Assembly: GCA_018434355.1 (NCBI GenBank)
Contig: JAHDPL010000022.1
Coordinates: 1-64,000 of the forward strand
DNA from: Sporomusaceae bacterium
GTDB lineage: Bacteria; Bacillota; Negativicutes; UBA1444
Reading direction: 5' to 3'
DNA: 64,000 bases
The notes below the pieces were generated by a model. That model was not told where the DNA came from. It was given only the letters and a program-made list of their open reading frames with translations, and did not search any database. Positions 14,944 to 23,037 of the stretch are shown here, in pieces; the stretch's first letter is position 1, and the number at the start of each line of letters is the position of its first letter. The position numbers were made by a program, and so were the translations under genes.

Positions 14944-16995
14944 ATGAACTTAAATTCTCGGGATGATGCTATCAATAATATGAATCCCCGTCCGCTGCGG
15001 ACAGCGCTGAAAATAGCGATAGGCTATGCAGTGGTCGGCTGGGTCTGGATTTTGACATCCGACCGGATTGTAGCGCTACTGACGCAAGATCCGGCAACGA
15101 TGGTGGTTTTGAACAGCGCGAAAGGATCTGCCTTTATCCTGGTAACGGCAACCATTTTGCTTGTGCTGGTGTATTCGCAACTGCAGCAGGTCCAGAGAGC
15201 CCAGAACTTATACATGGCCGGAGTACAGGAGCTTGAAAGCGCACATGAAGAACTGACGGCGTCTGATGAAGAATTGCGCCAACAGTTTGATGAACTGACC
15301 ACTCAGAGCATTTTGCTTGATGCGAAAGATAAAGAACTGTGGGCGTTGTTTGAAAACATGCATGACGCCTTTGCCTTGCATGAAATCATCTGCGATGAAC
15401 AGAATAAGCCGGTGGATTACAAGTTTGTTGCCGTCAATCCCGCCTATGAACGAATGATCGGAATGCGAAGCGACCAGATGCTGGGACGACGCGTTCTGGA
15501 AGTTTTTCCGGAGATTGGCGAACGTTGGATCCAGCTTTGCGGTGAAGTCGCCTTGAGAGGCGACCGGCGTAGCATTAAACAATATTCCAAAGTTATTGAC
15601 AGATATCTGTCTATGTCGCTATATAGTCCAGCGGCGGGGCGGTTTGCAATTCTGGCGATGGATATTACTGATGAACAGCAGCACGCGCAAACTGTTGAGC
15701 GACTGGCTTACTATGATGCGCTTACAGGACTGCCAAACAGGGCCCACCTGTCCAAGGTGCTGCGTCGCGAAATGGAAGAGCAGGCTGCAGATTTTTGCTG
15801 CGGTGCGCTATTGTATCTGGACATGGATGATCTAAAGCTGGTCAATGATTCTTACGGGCATAGTTACGGCGATGCCATTCTGATCACAGCGGCCATGCAC
15901 ATGGTCAGTCTGGCCGAACCCGGTTCGTTGGTGGCGAGGGTCGGCGGCGACGAGTTTATCATCTGGATTCCCGGGGTAAGAGAACAGCAACCGATCGAAA
16001 CGTTTGCCAAGGAACTCGTCGAAACCCTGAGCAGGGAATATGAAGTCAGGGAACTGGCGTTTCATTCATCCGCCAGTATCGGAATCGCAATCTATCCAGA
16101 GCATGGCAGCAATGCGGAAGAAATTCTCAAAAATGCCGATGCCGCTTTATATGAAGCAAAACGAAATGGCAAAAGGTGTTGGCGTTTCTTTGAACAGTCC
16201 CTGCAGGATATCGCCTATGAACAGATGCAACTGCTCAATGGGTTGCGCAATGCCATCGCCAACGAAGAATTGACGGTTCATTATCAACCGCAAATTGCCA
16301 TCCCCAAGATGCGTATCGTTGCATTTGAAGCGTTGTTGCGATGGAAGAGCGCCAAACACGGCAATGTTTCGCCGGCGCTATTCATTCCGCTGGCGGAAAA
16401 AAGTCATTTGATCAATGAAATCGGCGCATGGGTGCTGCAGGAATCCTGCAGGTTCTGCCGTCGCCTGATCAACGCTGGTTACGCTTCGATTCGGGTGGCG
16501 GTGAATGTTTCACCGCGACAACTGGCAGCGGCTGATTTTATCGAGGTTGTGCAGGCTGCAATCAATTCGGCAAACATCGATCCCAGTCATTTGGAAATCG
16601 AGATTACGGAAAGCGTCTTCATCGAAACGATGGCGGATAGTGTGGAAAAATTACGGTCGTTAAAAAAACTCGGTGTGCATGTGACGCTGGACGATTTTGG
16701 CACCGGCTATTCTTCATTGACATATTTGAGAAACTTGCCTGTTGATACATTGAAAATTGACAAGAGTTTCATTGACCGAATCGCCGAGGATGCAACGCAA
16801 GCATCCTTAATTGCCTCGATTATCGAGATGTCGCATGTTCTGGGCCTGACTGTCGTCGCCGAAGGCGTGGAAACAAGCGAGCAGCTTCAGCAATTGCGCG
16901 AATGCCGCTGTGATATGTTCCAAGGCTATATCGCCAGCAGACCTTTGCCTGAACCGGAAGCAACAAAATTATTGCAATCGGTCTCAAAAGAATAG
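14944..16995 (+). CDS. Membrane GGDEF-EAL protein (c-di-GMP turnover)
   Basis: A 683-residue protein. Two membrane helices near the N-terminus (about 22-43 and 53-78) bracket a short outside loop, then a coiled coil (about 80-130), a PAS domain (about 135-240), GGDEF (about 250-410) and EAL (about 425-675). The cyclase site ARVGGDEFIIW is intact, but the RxxD I-site position reads EPGS, so product inhibition is absent. All phosphodiesterase motifs are present: EALLRW, VNVSPRQL, EITES, DDFGTGYSSL, KIDKSF, VAEGVE. The protein could make or degrade c-di-GMP; with a complete EAL set, net phosphodiesterase activity is likely (inference). The start site lacks a strong ribosome site. Confidence 0.92.
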   Translation: MNLNSRDDAINNMNPRPLRTALKIAIGYAVVGWVWILTSDRIVALLTQDPATMVVLNSAKGSAFILVTATILLVLVYSQLQQVQRAQNLYMAGVQELESAHEELTASDEELRQQFDELTTQSILLDAKDKELWALFENMHDAFALHEIICDEQNKPVDYKFVAVNPAYERMIGMRSDQMLGRRVLEVFPEIGERWIQLCGEVALRGDRRSIKQYSKVIDRYLSMSLYSPAAGRFAILAMDITDEQQHAQTVERLAYYDALTGLPNRAHLSKVLRREMEEQAADFCCGALLYLDMDDLKLVNDSYGHSYGDAILITAAMHMVSLAEPGSLVARVGGDEFIIWIPGVREQQPIETFAKELVETLSREYEVRELAFHSSASIGIAIYPEHGSNAEEILKNADAALYEAKRNGKRCWRFFEQSLQDIAYEQMQLLNGLRNAIANEELTVHYQPQIAIPKMRIVAFEALLRWKSAKHGNVSPALFIPLAEKSHLINEIGAWVLQESCRFCRRLINAGYASIRVAVNVSPRQLAAADFIEVVQAAINSANIDPSHLEIEITESVFIETMADSVEKLRSLKKLGVHVTLDDFGTGYSSLTYLRNLPVDTLKIDKSFIDRIAEDATQASLIASIIEMSHVLGLTVVAEGVETSEQLQQLRECRCDMFQGYIASRPLPEPEATKLLQSVSKE

Positions 16996-17001
16996 GTTTG
17001 A

Positions 17002-17030
17002 TTGCGGTTTTTCCGGTTTCGACATACAAT
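17002..17030 (+). promoter_or_regulatory. Sigma-A promoter for the export protein-menG pair
   Basis: TTGCGG (17002-17007) and TACAAT (17025-17030) are 17 bp apart, 48 bp before the next start codon. Confidence 0.6.
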
Positions 17031-17077
17031 AGCTATGGTCAATCTGTGTTTGGTTAAATTTTAATGCAAGGGGAATC

Positions 17078-17551
17078 ATGAATTTGTTTTTTTCCGAACA
17101 ATCGAAAGAACTTGCTGTCATGGCTACGGCAGCACTTCCGATCATCGAATTGCGGGGCGCAATTCCATTTGGTATTGCCTTGGGGCTGACTCCGACCTAT
17201 ACGTTTTTCCTAAGTCTATTTGGCAGCATGATACCGGTGCCATTGCTGATATGGTTGATTCGTCCCGTATTCGCTTACATGCGGCGAACGGAATTCCTCG
17301 GCAAGATTGTTGACAAGATTTGCTCCCGCTCGCTTGCGAAAAGCGATTCTGTACAAAAATACGGTTTCTGGGGTTTGGTCATTTTTGTCGGCATTCCTTT
17401 GCCAGGCACCGGTGTCTGGTCGGGTGCACTAGTTGCGACTTTGTTGGAGATGCCTGTAAAATTGGCGTTTCCAGCAATTTTCATTGGGAATCTGATAGCC
17501 GGAGTAGCGGTGATGATTCTCAGCTATGGTGCTTTTTCGTTGGTAAATTAG
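17078..17551 (+). CDS. Small multidrug-export family membrane protein (COG2426)
   Basis: A 157-residue integral membrane protein with about four hydrophobic segments. The N-terminal part MATAALPIIELRGAIPFGIA and the later GFWGLVIFVGIPLPGTGVWS with GALVATLL are the two conserved blocks of the COG2426/Sm_multidrug_ex family. Despite the name, transport activity of this family is poorly documented. It ends one base before the menG start codon, so the two are cotranscribed and possibly translationally coupled. Confidence 0.88.
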   Translation: MNLFFSEQSKELAVMATAALPIIELRGAIPFGIALGLTPTYTFFLSLFGSMIPVPLLIWLIRPVFAYMRRTEFLGKIVDKICSRSLAKSDSVQKYGFWGLVIFVGIPLPGTGVWSGALVATLLEMPVKLAFPAIFIGNLIAGVAVMILSYGAFSLVN

Positions 17552-17552
17552 T

Positions 17553-18257
17553 ATGGATACCCATCGCCAAAAAGTTCATGGGATTTTTTCCCGTATTGCC
17601 GGAAAGTATGACTTGATGAACACAATTTTGAGCTTTAATCTTGACAAAACTTGGCGCAGTAGAACAATGGAAGTTGCTGCGCCAAAAAGCACGGAGCGCT
17701 GGATCGATGTATGTTGTGGCACTGGAAAAATTACACTTGCGCTTAGGCGAATGCTTGGCGAACAAGGCGAAGTAATCGGACTGGACTTCACGGCAGCAAT
17801 GCTGGAAGTGGCTAGACAGGCAGAGCGCAAAGCCGCTTTGACCACACCGATCATATGGCAAGAAGCGGATGCGATGAATTTGCCGTATCCTGATGAATGC
17901 TTTGACGGCGTAACGATCGGCTTTGGTCTGCGAAACCTGCCGGATATCGATCAAGGATTGCGCGAGATGCGGCGGGTATTGAAACCTGGCGGTCGTTTGG
18001 TTTGCCTGGAATTATCCCACCCGACCTGGCCTGTTTTTCGTCACGGCCATAAACTGTTTGTCCGTTTTGCCGTACCTTCGATCGGTAATCTCAGTCGTCG
18101 CGGCGAAAGAAACTATCAGTGGTTGTCGGATTCGTTGCAGCGGTTTCCCGGGGCAGCGGAACTGGCGGACAGAATGCTACAAGTTGGTTTGAAGGATGTC
18201 GAAGTCCATCGGCTTAGTGGCGGAATCGCAGCCATTCACAAAGGGATTCGTTGTTAG
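17553..18257 (+). CDS. menG: Demethylmenaquinone methyltransferase MenG/UbiE
   Basis: A 234-residue class I SAM-dependent methyltransferase that performs the last step of menaquinone synthesis. Family motifs are in order: VHGIFSRIAGKYDLMNTILSF at the N-terminus, the SAM loop DVCCGTGK (usually DVAxGTGD), LDFTAAMLEVA, DAMNLPYPDECFDGVTIGFGLRN, and the C-terminal NYQWLSDSLQRFPG. The CC in the SAM loop is slightly unusual. It implies a menaquinone-based electron chain in the organism. The reaction occurs at the inner face of the membrane because the substrate is a lipid quinone. Confidence 0.93.
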   Translation: MDTHRQKVHGIFSRIAGKYDLMNTILSFNLDKTWRSRTMEVAAPKSTERWIDVCCGTGKITLALRRMLGEQGEVIGLDFTAAMLEVARQAERKAALTTPIIWQEADAMNLPYPDECFDGVTIGFGLRNLPDIDQGLREMRRVLKPGGRLVCLELSHPTWPVFRHGHKLFVRFAVPSIGNLSRRGERNYQWLSDSLQRFPGAAELADRMLQVGLKDVEVHRLSGGIAAIHKGIRC

Positions 18258-18294
18258 AGTATTCAGCGGAAAAACCGCGTGAATTTTTTCTTTA

Positions 18295-18324
18295 TTGTCG
18301 AAGTCGTAGGATTAGTTGTATAAT
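18295..18324 (+). promoter_or_regulatory. Promoter for the RNA upstream of the second chemoreceptor
   Basis: TTGTCG (18295-18300) and TATAAT (18319-18324) are 18 bp apart. Transcription would begin near 18331, about 80 bases before a terminator hairpin. Confidence 0.6.
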
Positions 18325-18330
18325 GATACT

Positions 18331-18410
18331 AATTTGATGGCGATGAGAGTCCTGAGGCTTTCAACCATTGTTTTTGGAAGAAGGTGCAGGAACAAACCTA
18401 GCACCTTTTT
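18331..18410 (+). ncRNA. Candidate small RNA or attenuated leader
   Basis: From a probable start near 18331 the RNA can form a nested hairpin: ATGG pairs with CCAT, enclosing GAGAG with CTTTC. An intrinsic terminator follows (AAGGTGC and GCACCTTTTT with an AGG/CCT inner step, 18381-18410). It contains no reading frame of note. I checked it by eye against c-di-GMP, fluoride, TPP, SAM and ydaO-type riboswitch consensus and saw no match. It may be a stand-alone sRNA or a riboswitch that stops transcription into the chemoreceptor gene 97 bp downstream. A second TATAAT (18417-18422) just after the terminator could give the gene its own promoter. Confidence 0.5.
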
Positions 18411-18465
18411 CGTTTGTATAATTAGGTATTTTTATTAATAACCAGTTGATGTTTGCGGGATTTTT

Positions 18466-18483
18466 GGCAAGCGGTGGCTTGCC
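18466..18483 (+). other. Hairpin immediately before the chemoreceptor ribosome site
   Basis: GGCAAGC and GCTTGCC are exact complements around GGTG. The stem ends ten bases before AGGAGGGG, so it could affect ribosome access or RNA stability. Confidence 0.5.
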
Positions 18484-18506
18484 GGTAAGTATAAGGAGGG
18501 GTTTGT

Positions 18507-20483
18507 TTGTCTAGCATTCGTAACAAGTTGGTCCTGTTCGTGTCGTTACTGTTGGTTCTGGCCGTAGCGGCTGCCAGTGTGGCGAATTTTTACATGCTGC
18601 GCAAAGAACTGCTGGTGGAAACCGGTGAACGACTGAAAAATGACGCAGCGGTTCATGCGGGCGATTTGGGCAAATGGCTGGAAGTCCGCGTGGCAGAAGT
18701 TGAGATGCTGGCAAATATGCCTTTGGTTGTAGAAAATAACCGGGAGCGAGTAATACCATATCTGGCTGCTGAAATCAAAAGAAAGCCAGGCTATTTGCGT
18801 TTCTTTGTTGTTGCGCCTAATGGTGATGCTTATTATTCCAATAATTCCACTTCAAATCTTAAAGATCGTGATTATGTTAAAACAGTCTTAGCAACGGGAA
18901 AACCGGTCGTTGCCGATCCAGTAATTTCAAGAGTTGATAATAAAGCGGTTATCGTCATCGCTGCGCCGATATTCCGTAACGGAAAAGTCGACGGCGTGAT
19001 GGGATCGACGATAACGATTGACGATTTGTCGGCGATGGTCGGTAAGATTAAACAAGGGCAAACCGGTTATTCCTTTATTCTGCAAAAAGATGGATTGGCA
19101 ATTGCGCATCCTGATGCAAAAATGGCTATGAAAATGAATTTGTTAAAAGATGCCAACATGCCTGCAGAATTGAAAGAGATGGCGACGCGGATGGCTAAGA
19201 AAGAAACAGGAGTAACTGTTTATTCCTTTAACGGAATTAGCCGCTACGCCGGTTTTGCCCCAATTCCCGGAACTGATTGGAGTATTGGTTCAAATGTGCC
19301 GGTTAGTGAAGTGACCGGTATTTTGGCGGTATTGATCAAGTCTTCGCTCTGGAGCGGTTTGGCGGCACTATTGATTGCCGCGTTCCTGGTGTTTTGGTTT
19401 GCAACCCGTTTTGCGAAACCGATCACCCAAGTATCGGCCATGGCGATGCAGATTGCTGGCGGCGATTTGAGGGTGAAACCGCTGGCGCTCAATTCAAACG
19501 ATGAAATCGGCAAGATGGCGGATGCGATGGACAAAATGACTTCCAGTCTGAATCAGTTGGTCCGCAAAGTATCTTCTGCTGCAGAGCAACTTGCCGCTTC
19601 TTCCGAGCAACTGACAGCCAGTGCCCAACAATCTGCCGATGCAGCGAATATGGTGGCCGGAACGGTGATGCAGATGGCGGAGGGCGCTGCGCAGCAGAAT
19701 GAGTCGGTAACTGATGCTGCAACTATTGTGCAACAGATGACCGCCTCACTGGATGGAGTGGCGGCTACTGCGGGAAATCTGGCGCAATTGGCGACGCAGT
19801 CGGCTGCGCAGACCGATACCGGCCGAAAAGGGATTGAAAAAGCGGTAGCCCAGATGGGCGAAGTCGGTCAGGGTACAGCTGCTACTGCCAACTCTGTACT
19901 GGAACTGCAGGCAAGTTCGCAAAAAATCGCCGAAATTGTCGGCTTGATTTCCGGCATCGCCGGTCAAACCAATCTGTTGGCGTTAAATGCCGCAATAGAA
20001 GCGGCGCGAGCTGGCGAAGCCGGTCGCGGATTTGCCGTGGTGGCGGAAGAAGTGCGGAAATTGGCCGAACAAACCGAGACGGCCGCCCAGCAAATCACTT
20101 CGCTAATCCGAGAGAATGACGAGAGCATTCAAAGCACGGTGGGACGGATGCAACAAGCCAAAGGCGACGTCGAGTCCGGTGTCCAGTTGGTAAACGCTGC
20201 CGGGCAGGGATTTGAATCGATCGCTGAAATGGTTGCCAACCTATCGACGCGGATCGTCGAAGTTTCTGCAACAGTGCGAGAAGTGGCGCAAGGTAGCCGC
20301 AAAATTAACGAATCTGTCGGCCAAATCGAAAAGGTCAGCCAAAAGACAGCGGCGGATGCCCAGGGAATCTCTGCGGCTACCGAAGAGCAGTCAGCTTCGA
20401 TGGAAGAAATCGCGTCTTCGAGTCAGGCTTTGGCCAAATTGGCTGGCGATTTGCAGGAAACCATCAATCAATTCCGCGTCTGA
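18507..20483 (+). CDS. Methyl-accepting chemotaxis protein (Cache-HAMP-MA)
   Basis: A 658-residue chemoreceptor starting at TTG behind AGGAGGGG. Its layout is a helix at about 8-28, a periplasmic double-Cache sensor (about 30-275, with [16 protein letters not shown] and [19 protein letters not shown]), a second helix at about 283-303, HAMP (to about 357) and the signalling coiled coil. The CheA/CheW tip [20 protein letters not shown] is conserved. The cytoplasmic half closely resembles the other chemoreceptor at 11.2-13.2 kb, while the sensor differs, so the two probably detect different ligands. There are no che genes nearby. A small RNA with a terminator lies upstream. Confidence 0.95.
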   Translation: MSSIRNKLVLFVSLLLVLAVAAASVANFYMLRKELLVETGERLKNDAAVHAGDLGKWLEVRVAEVEMLANMPLVVENNRERVIPYLAAEIKRKPGYLRFFVVAPNGDAYYSNNSTSNLKDRDYVKTVLATGKPVVADPVISRVDNKAVIVIAAPIFRNGKVDGVMGSTITIDDLSAMVGKIKQGQTGYSFILQKDGLAIAHPDAKMAMKMNLLKDANMPAELKEMATRMAKKETGVTVYSFNGISRYAGFAPIPGTDWSIGSNVPVSEVTGILAVLIKSSLWSGLAALLIAAFLVFWFATRFAKPITQVSAMAMQIAGGDLRVKPLALNSNDEIGKMADAMDKMTSSLNQLVRKVSSAAEQLAASSEQLTASAQQSADAANMVAGTVMQMAEGAAQQNESVTDAATIVQQMTASLDGVAATAGNLAQLATQSAAQTDTGRKGIEKAVAQMGEVGQGTAATANSVLELQASSQKIAEIVGLISGIAGQTNLLALNAAIEAARAGEAGRGFAVVAEEVRKLAEQTETAAQQITSLIRENDESIQSTVGRMQQAKGDVESGVQLVNAAGQGFESIAEMVANLSTRIVEVSATVREVAQGSRKINESVGQIEKVSQKTAADAQGISAATEEQSASMEEIASSSQALAKLAGDLQETINQFRV

Positions 20484-20516
20484 TTCTGTTAAATCAATAG
20501 CGTAAGAATGAGTATG

Positions 20517-20549
20517 CCCCCCAAAAAACGCAATGCGTTTTTTGGGGGG
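20517..20549 (+). terminator. Terminator-like hairpin after the chemoreceptor
   Basis: CCCCCCAAAAAACGC and GCGTTTTTTGGGGGG form a perfect 15-bp stem with a 3-base loop. The following TTCTTGC tract is weak, but the stem itself contains an internal T run. Confidence 0.8.
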
Positions 20550-20561
20550 TTCTTGCAGGAA

Positions 20562-20581
20562 TTCGTCTTAGCATAGACGAA
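20562..20581 (+). promoter_or_regulatory. Inverted repeat before the MurNAc operon
   Basis: TTCGTCT and AGACGAA are exact complements around TAGCAT, 29 bp before the first gene of the operon. There is no U-tract. An operator for an RpiR/MurR- or GntR-like regulator is plausible, but no regulator gene is adjacent. A promoter is not clear. Confidence 0.45.
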
Positions 20582-20610
20582 AGATAGACAAAGAATTAGG
20601 AGGGGATTGG

Positions 20611-21639
20611 ATGAAAGTCATACAGGTCAACAAACCAGGTGAGATTGCGATCGTCGAAAAACCGATGCCGGCAGAACCCGGTGTTGGTGAAGTCTTGGTT
20701 CGGATCAAGGCGGCCGGCATTTGCGGTTCGGATGTGCACATTTTTCACGGCAAGAATCCGTTCGCCACTTATCCAAGGATTTTGGGTCATGAAGCAGCTG
20801 GCGAAGTTGTTAAAACCGGCGCAGGGGTAACGAATGTCAAAGTGGGCGATCATGTTGCGATTGATAACGTGTTTTCCTGCGGACAGTGCCATGCGTGCCG
20901 AATCGGGCGCGCAAATGTCTGCAAAAGCGTCAAAGTATTGGGCGTTCACATTGACGGGATTTTCAGCGAATATGTAAATTTGCCTGCCGACCATCTTTAT
21001 GTTGTTCCGGTTGATTTACCATGGGAGCTGGCTGCCACACTGGAACCTTATGCGATTGCCGCCGAAGCCATGGACCGCGGGGCAGTGCAGCCGGATGAAT
21101 CCGTCCTGATTTGCGGCGCCGGGCCGATCGGGCTGGTTATTCTGCAGGCCTGCAAGAGTATTGGCGCCCGTGTGATTATTATGGACGTTGTTGATTCCCG
21201 CTTGGAAAAGGCAAAAGCAATGGGAGCGGACGCCGTAGTGAACACAAAACGGCAGGATTTGGAGCAAGCGGTGATGGAATTCACGGACGGAGAAGGGATC
21301 AACGTTGCGATGGAAGCAACCGGCGTGATTCCGGTATTGGAGCTGATTGTCGCAAAACTGATGTCACCGGCCGGCAAGGTCGTCGTACTCGGCTTTCCTG
21401 TCGAACCGGCGAAATTCTCGCCTGCAGATATCATGAAACGCGAATTGGATATCAAAGGTTCGCGTTTGAACAATAAAAAATTTCCGGAAGTCATTCAATG
21501 GCTTGCTGACAAACGAATCGATCCAACGGGGCTTGTTTCGCATGTCATGCCTTATGCCGAGGTCGAGCGGGGTATGGACCTGTTTTCCAATCACCCGGAA
21601 GAAGTATGTAAAATTATTCTGACGTTTGACGAGAAATAA
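20611..21639 (+). CDS. Zinc-dependent alcohol/polyol dehydrogenase (MDR family)
   Basis: A 342-residue medium-chain dehydrogenase. It has the catalytic zinc site (ICGSDVHIFHG, then GHEAAGEV), the structural zinc cysteines (CGQCHACRIGRANVC) and the Rossmann loop GAGPIGLV. The overall sequence resembles threonine, sorbitol or galactitol-phosphate dehydrogenases. It heads a tight operon for MurNAc use, ending ten bases before the PTS gene region, which is not a usual component of such operons. A role in oxidising an amino-sugar or lactate-derived intermediate is possible but not shown by the sequence. It has a strong AGGAGGGG ribosome site. Confidence 0.9.
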   Translation: MKVIQVNKPGEIAIVEKPMPAEPGVGEVLVRIKAAGICGSDVHIFHGKNPFATYPRILGHEAAGEVVKTGAGVTNVKVGDHVAIDNVFSCGQCHACRIGRANVCKSVKVLGVHIDGIFSEYVNLPADHLYVVPVDLPWELAATLEPYAIAAEAMDRGAVQPDESVLICGAGPIGLVILQACKSIGARVIIMDVVDSRLEKAKAMGADAVVNTKRQDLEQAVMEFTDGEGINVAMEATGVIPVLELIVAKLMSPAGKVVVLGFPVEPAKFSPADIMKRELDIKGSRLNNKKFPEVIQWLADKRIDPTGLVSHVMPYAEVERGMDLFSNHPEEVCKIILTFDEK

Positions 21640-21672
21640 TCTGAGCGATTGAACAGGGGTGAACTGGTAATT

Positions 21673-23037
21673 TTGAGCCGGGAACTGGCAGAAAAAATTC
21701 TCGGGGCGGTCGGTGGCCGCCCCAATGTTTTAAAATGTTCAAACTGCATGACGCGACTTCGCCTGAGTCTGAATGATGGCAGTCGGATTGATCAGTCATT
21801 GATAAAACAGATTCCTGGCGTGCTTGGTGTGGTTGGGACAGCAGATCAGCTGCAAATAGTTTTGGGGCCGGGAAAAGTGCAGCAGGTAGCCACTGAAATG
21901 GAAAAACTGCTGGCTGCATGGCCTATGCCGTCAGTCATCGGCAATGCGGCTGAAATGAAAGCGGCAGTGGCGCAAAAGAACCGAACCCCCCTTAAGATGT
22001 TTCTCGGACGACTGTCGGCCATTTTTGTGCCGTTGATTCCGGTAGTTGTTGCATCGGGAATGGTCGCTGGACTGACCAATGTTGCAGTTCGTCTGGGGGC
22101 GGATCCGCAGAGCGCCGGAATTCAGATTCTCAATGTCGTAGGTTGGGGATTGTTTGCATATTTACCGATTTTTGTCGGTTATCAGACAGCACGGGAGTTT
22201 GGCGGAACTCCTGCTCTGGGTGGATTGGCCGGCGTATTGCTAATAAACCCTGCCATCGCATCGGTTCAAATTGACGGCATTGCCTTGCTGCCAGGGCGCG
22301 GCGGTATTATTGGCGTGTTGCTGGTTGCAGGGTTCATGGCCTGGTTGGAGCAAAGGGTCAGGCGCTGTGTTCCTGCTGCCGTGGATATTATCGTTACCCC
22401 GACGATTACTTTGCTTGTAGGCGGGTTAGTGACCTATACGCTGTTGCAGCCTGTCAGCGGCGTGCTTTCGGATGCGGTGGTCGACTTGTTTCGGCAGGCT
22501 CTGGCAACTGGCGGATTCTTGGCTGGCGCTCTGCTGGCAGCCAGCTTTTTGCCGCTTGTTATGACTGGACTGCACCAGGGCTTGACACCGGTTCATATGG
22601 AGTTTCTCAACACTATGCGCGCCAATCCATTGCTACCGATCGTGGCAATGGCCGGAGCGGGGCAAGTGGGAGCTTCGGTGGCAGTGCTGTTAAAAAGCAA
22701 GAACAAACGTTTGCGTGGAATCGTGAAAGGCGCATTGCCGGTTGGACTGCTCGGGATCGGCGAGCCATTGATTTTCGGCGTTACGTTGCCACTCGGTCGC
22801 CCCTTTTTCACAGCCTGTGCGGGCGCTGCTTTCGGCGGGGCATTCCAGGCAATGATGCAGGTGCAGTCGATAGCCATGGGGGTATCAGGCTTGCCGTTGG
22901 CATTTTTAATCCGTACCGATCAGATTCTTCAGTATCTGTCAGGGTTATGTATAGCTTATATCGCCGGATTTGTCATTACCTGGCTGGTCGGGTTCGATGA
23001 TCCGGTCGAAGAAACTGCAGAACGGGAGGCGCCCTAA
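21673..23037 (+). CDS. murP: PTS EIIBC component, MurP-like (MurNAc uptake)
   Basis: A 454-residue phosphotransferase permease. The N-terminal EIIB domain (to about 80) carries the phosphocysteine in CSNCMTRLRLSL and the motif VLGVVGTADQLQIVLGPGK, closely like E. coli MurP. EIIC follows, with about ten membrane segments and the conserved GEPLIFGVTLPLG. There is no EIIA domain, as in MurP, so a glucose-type EIIA elsewhere must supply phosphate. Start TTG 21673 follows AGGGGTG and begins MSRELAEKIL as expected; a TTG at 21649 is the alternative. The following mupG and murQ genes strongly support MurNAc or MurNAc-disaccharide as substrate. Confidence 0.88.
   Translation: MSRELAEKILGAVGGRPNVLKCSNCMTRLRLSLNDGSRIDQSLIKQIPGVLGVVGTADQLQIVLGPGKVQQVATEMEKLLAAWPMPSVIGNAAEMKAAVAQKNRTPLKMFLGRLSAIFVPLIPVVVASGMVAGLTNVAVRLGADPQSAGIQILNVVGWGLFAYLPIFVGYQTAREFGGTPALGGLAGVLLINPAIASVQIDGIALLPGRGGIIGVLLVAGFMAWLEQRVRRCVPAAVDIIVTPTITLLVGGLVTYTLLQPVSGVLSDAVVDLFRQALATGGFLAGALLAASFLPLVMTGLHQGLTPVHMEFLNTMRANPLLPIVAMAGAGQVGASVAVLLKSKNKRLRGIVKGALPVGLLGIGEPLIFGVTLPLGRPFFTACAGAAFGGAFQAMMQVQSIAMGVSGLPLAFLIRTDQILQYLSGLCIAYIAGFVITWLVGFDDPVEETAEREAP

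Noticed and set aside
18325-18410. c-di-GMP or fluoride riboswitch before the chemoreceptor
   Set aside because: The conserved cores of these classes (for example GGGACGCAAAGCC of GEMM-I, or the CTGATG of the fluoride class) are not present. It is kept as an unassigned RNA.
20517-20549. Mobile-element terminal repeat
   Set aside because: The C6A6 hairpin is a perfect stem located just after a stop codon. No transposase or second copy is in the window, so a terminator is simpler.
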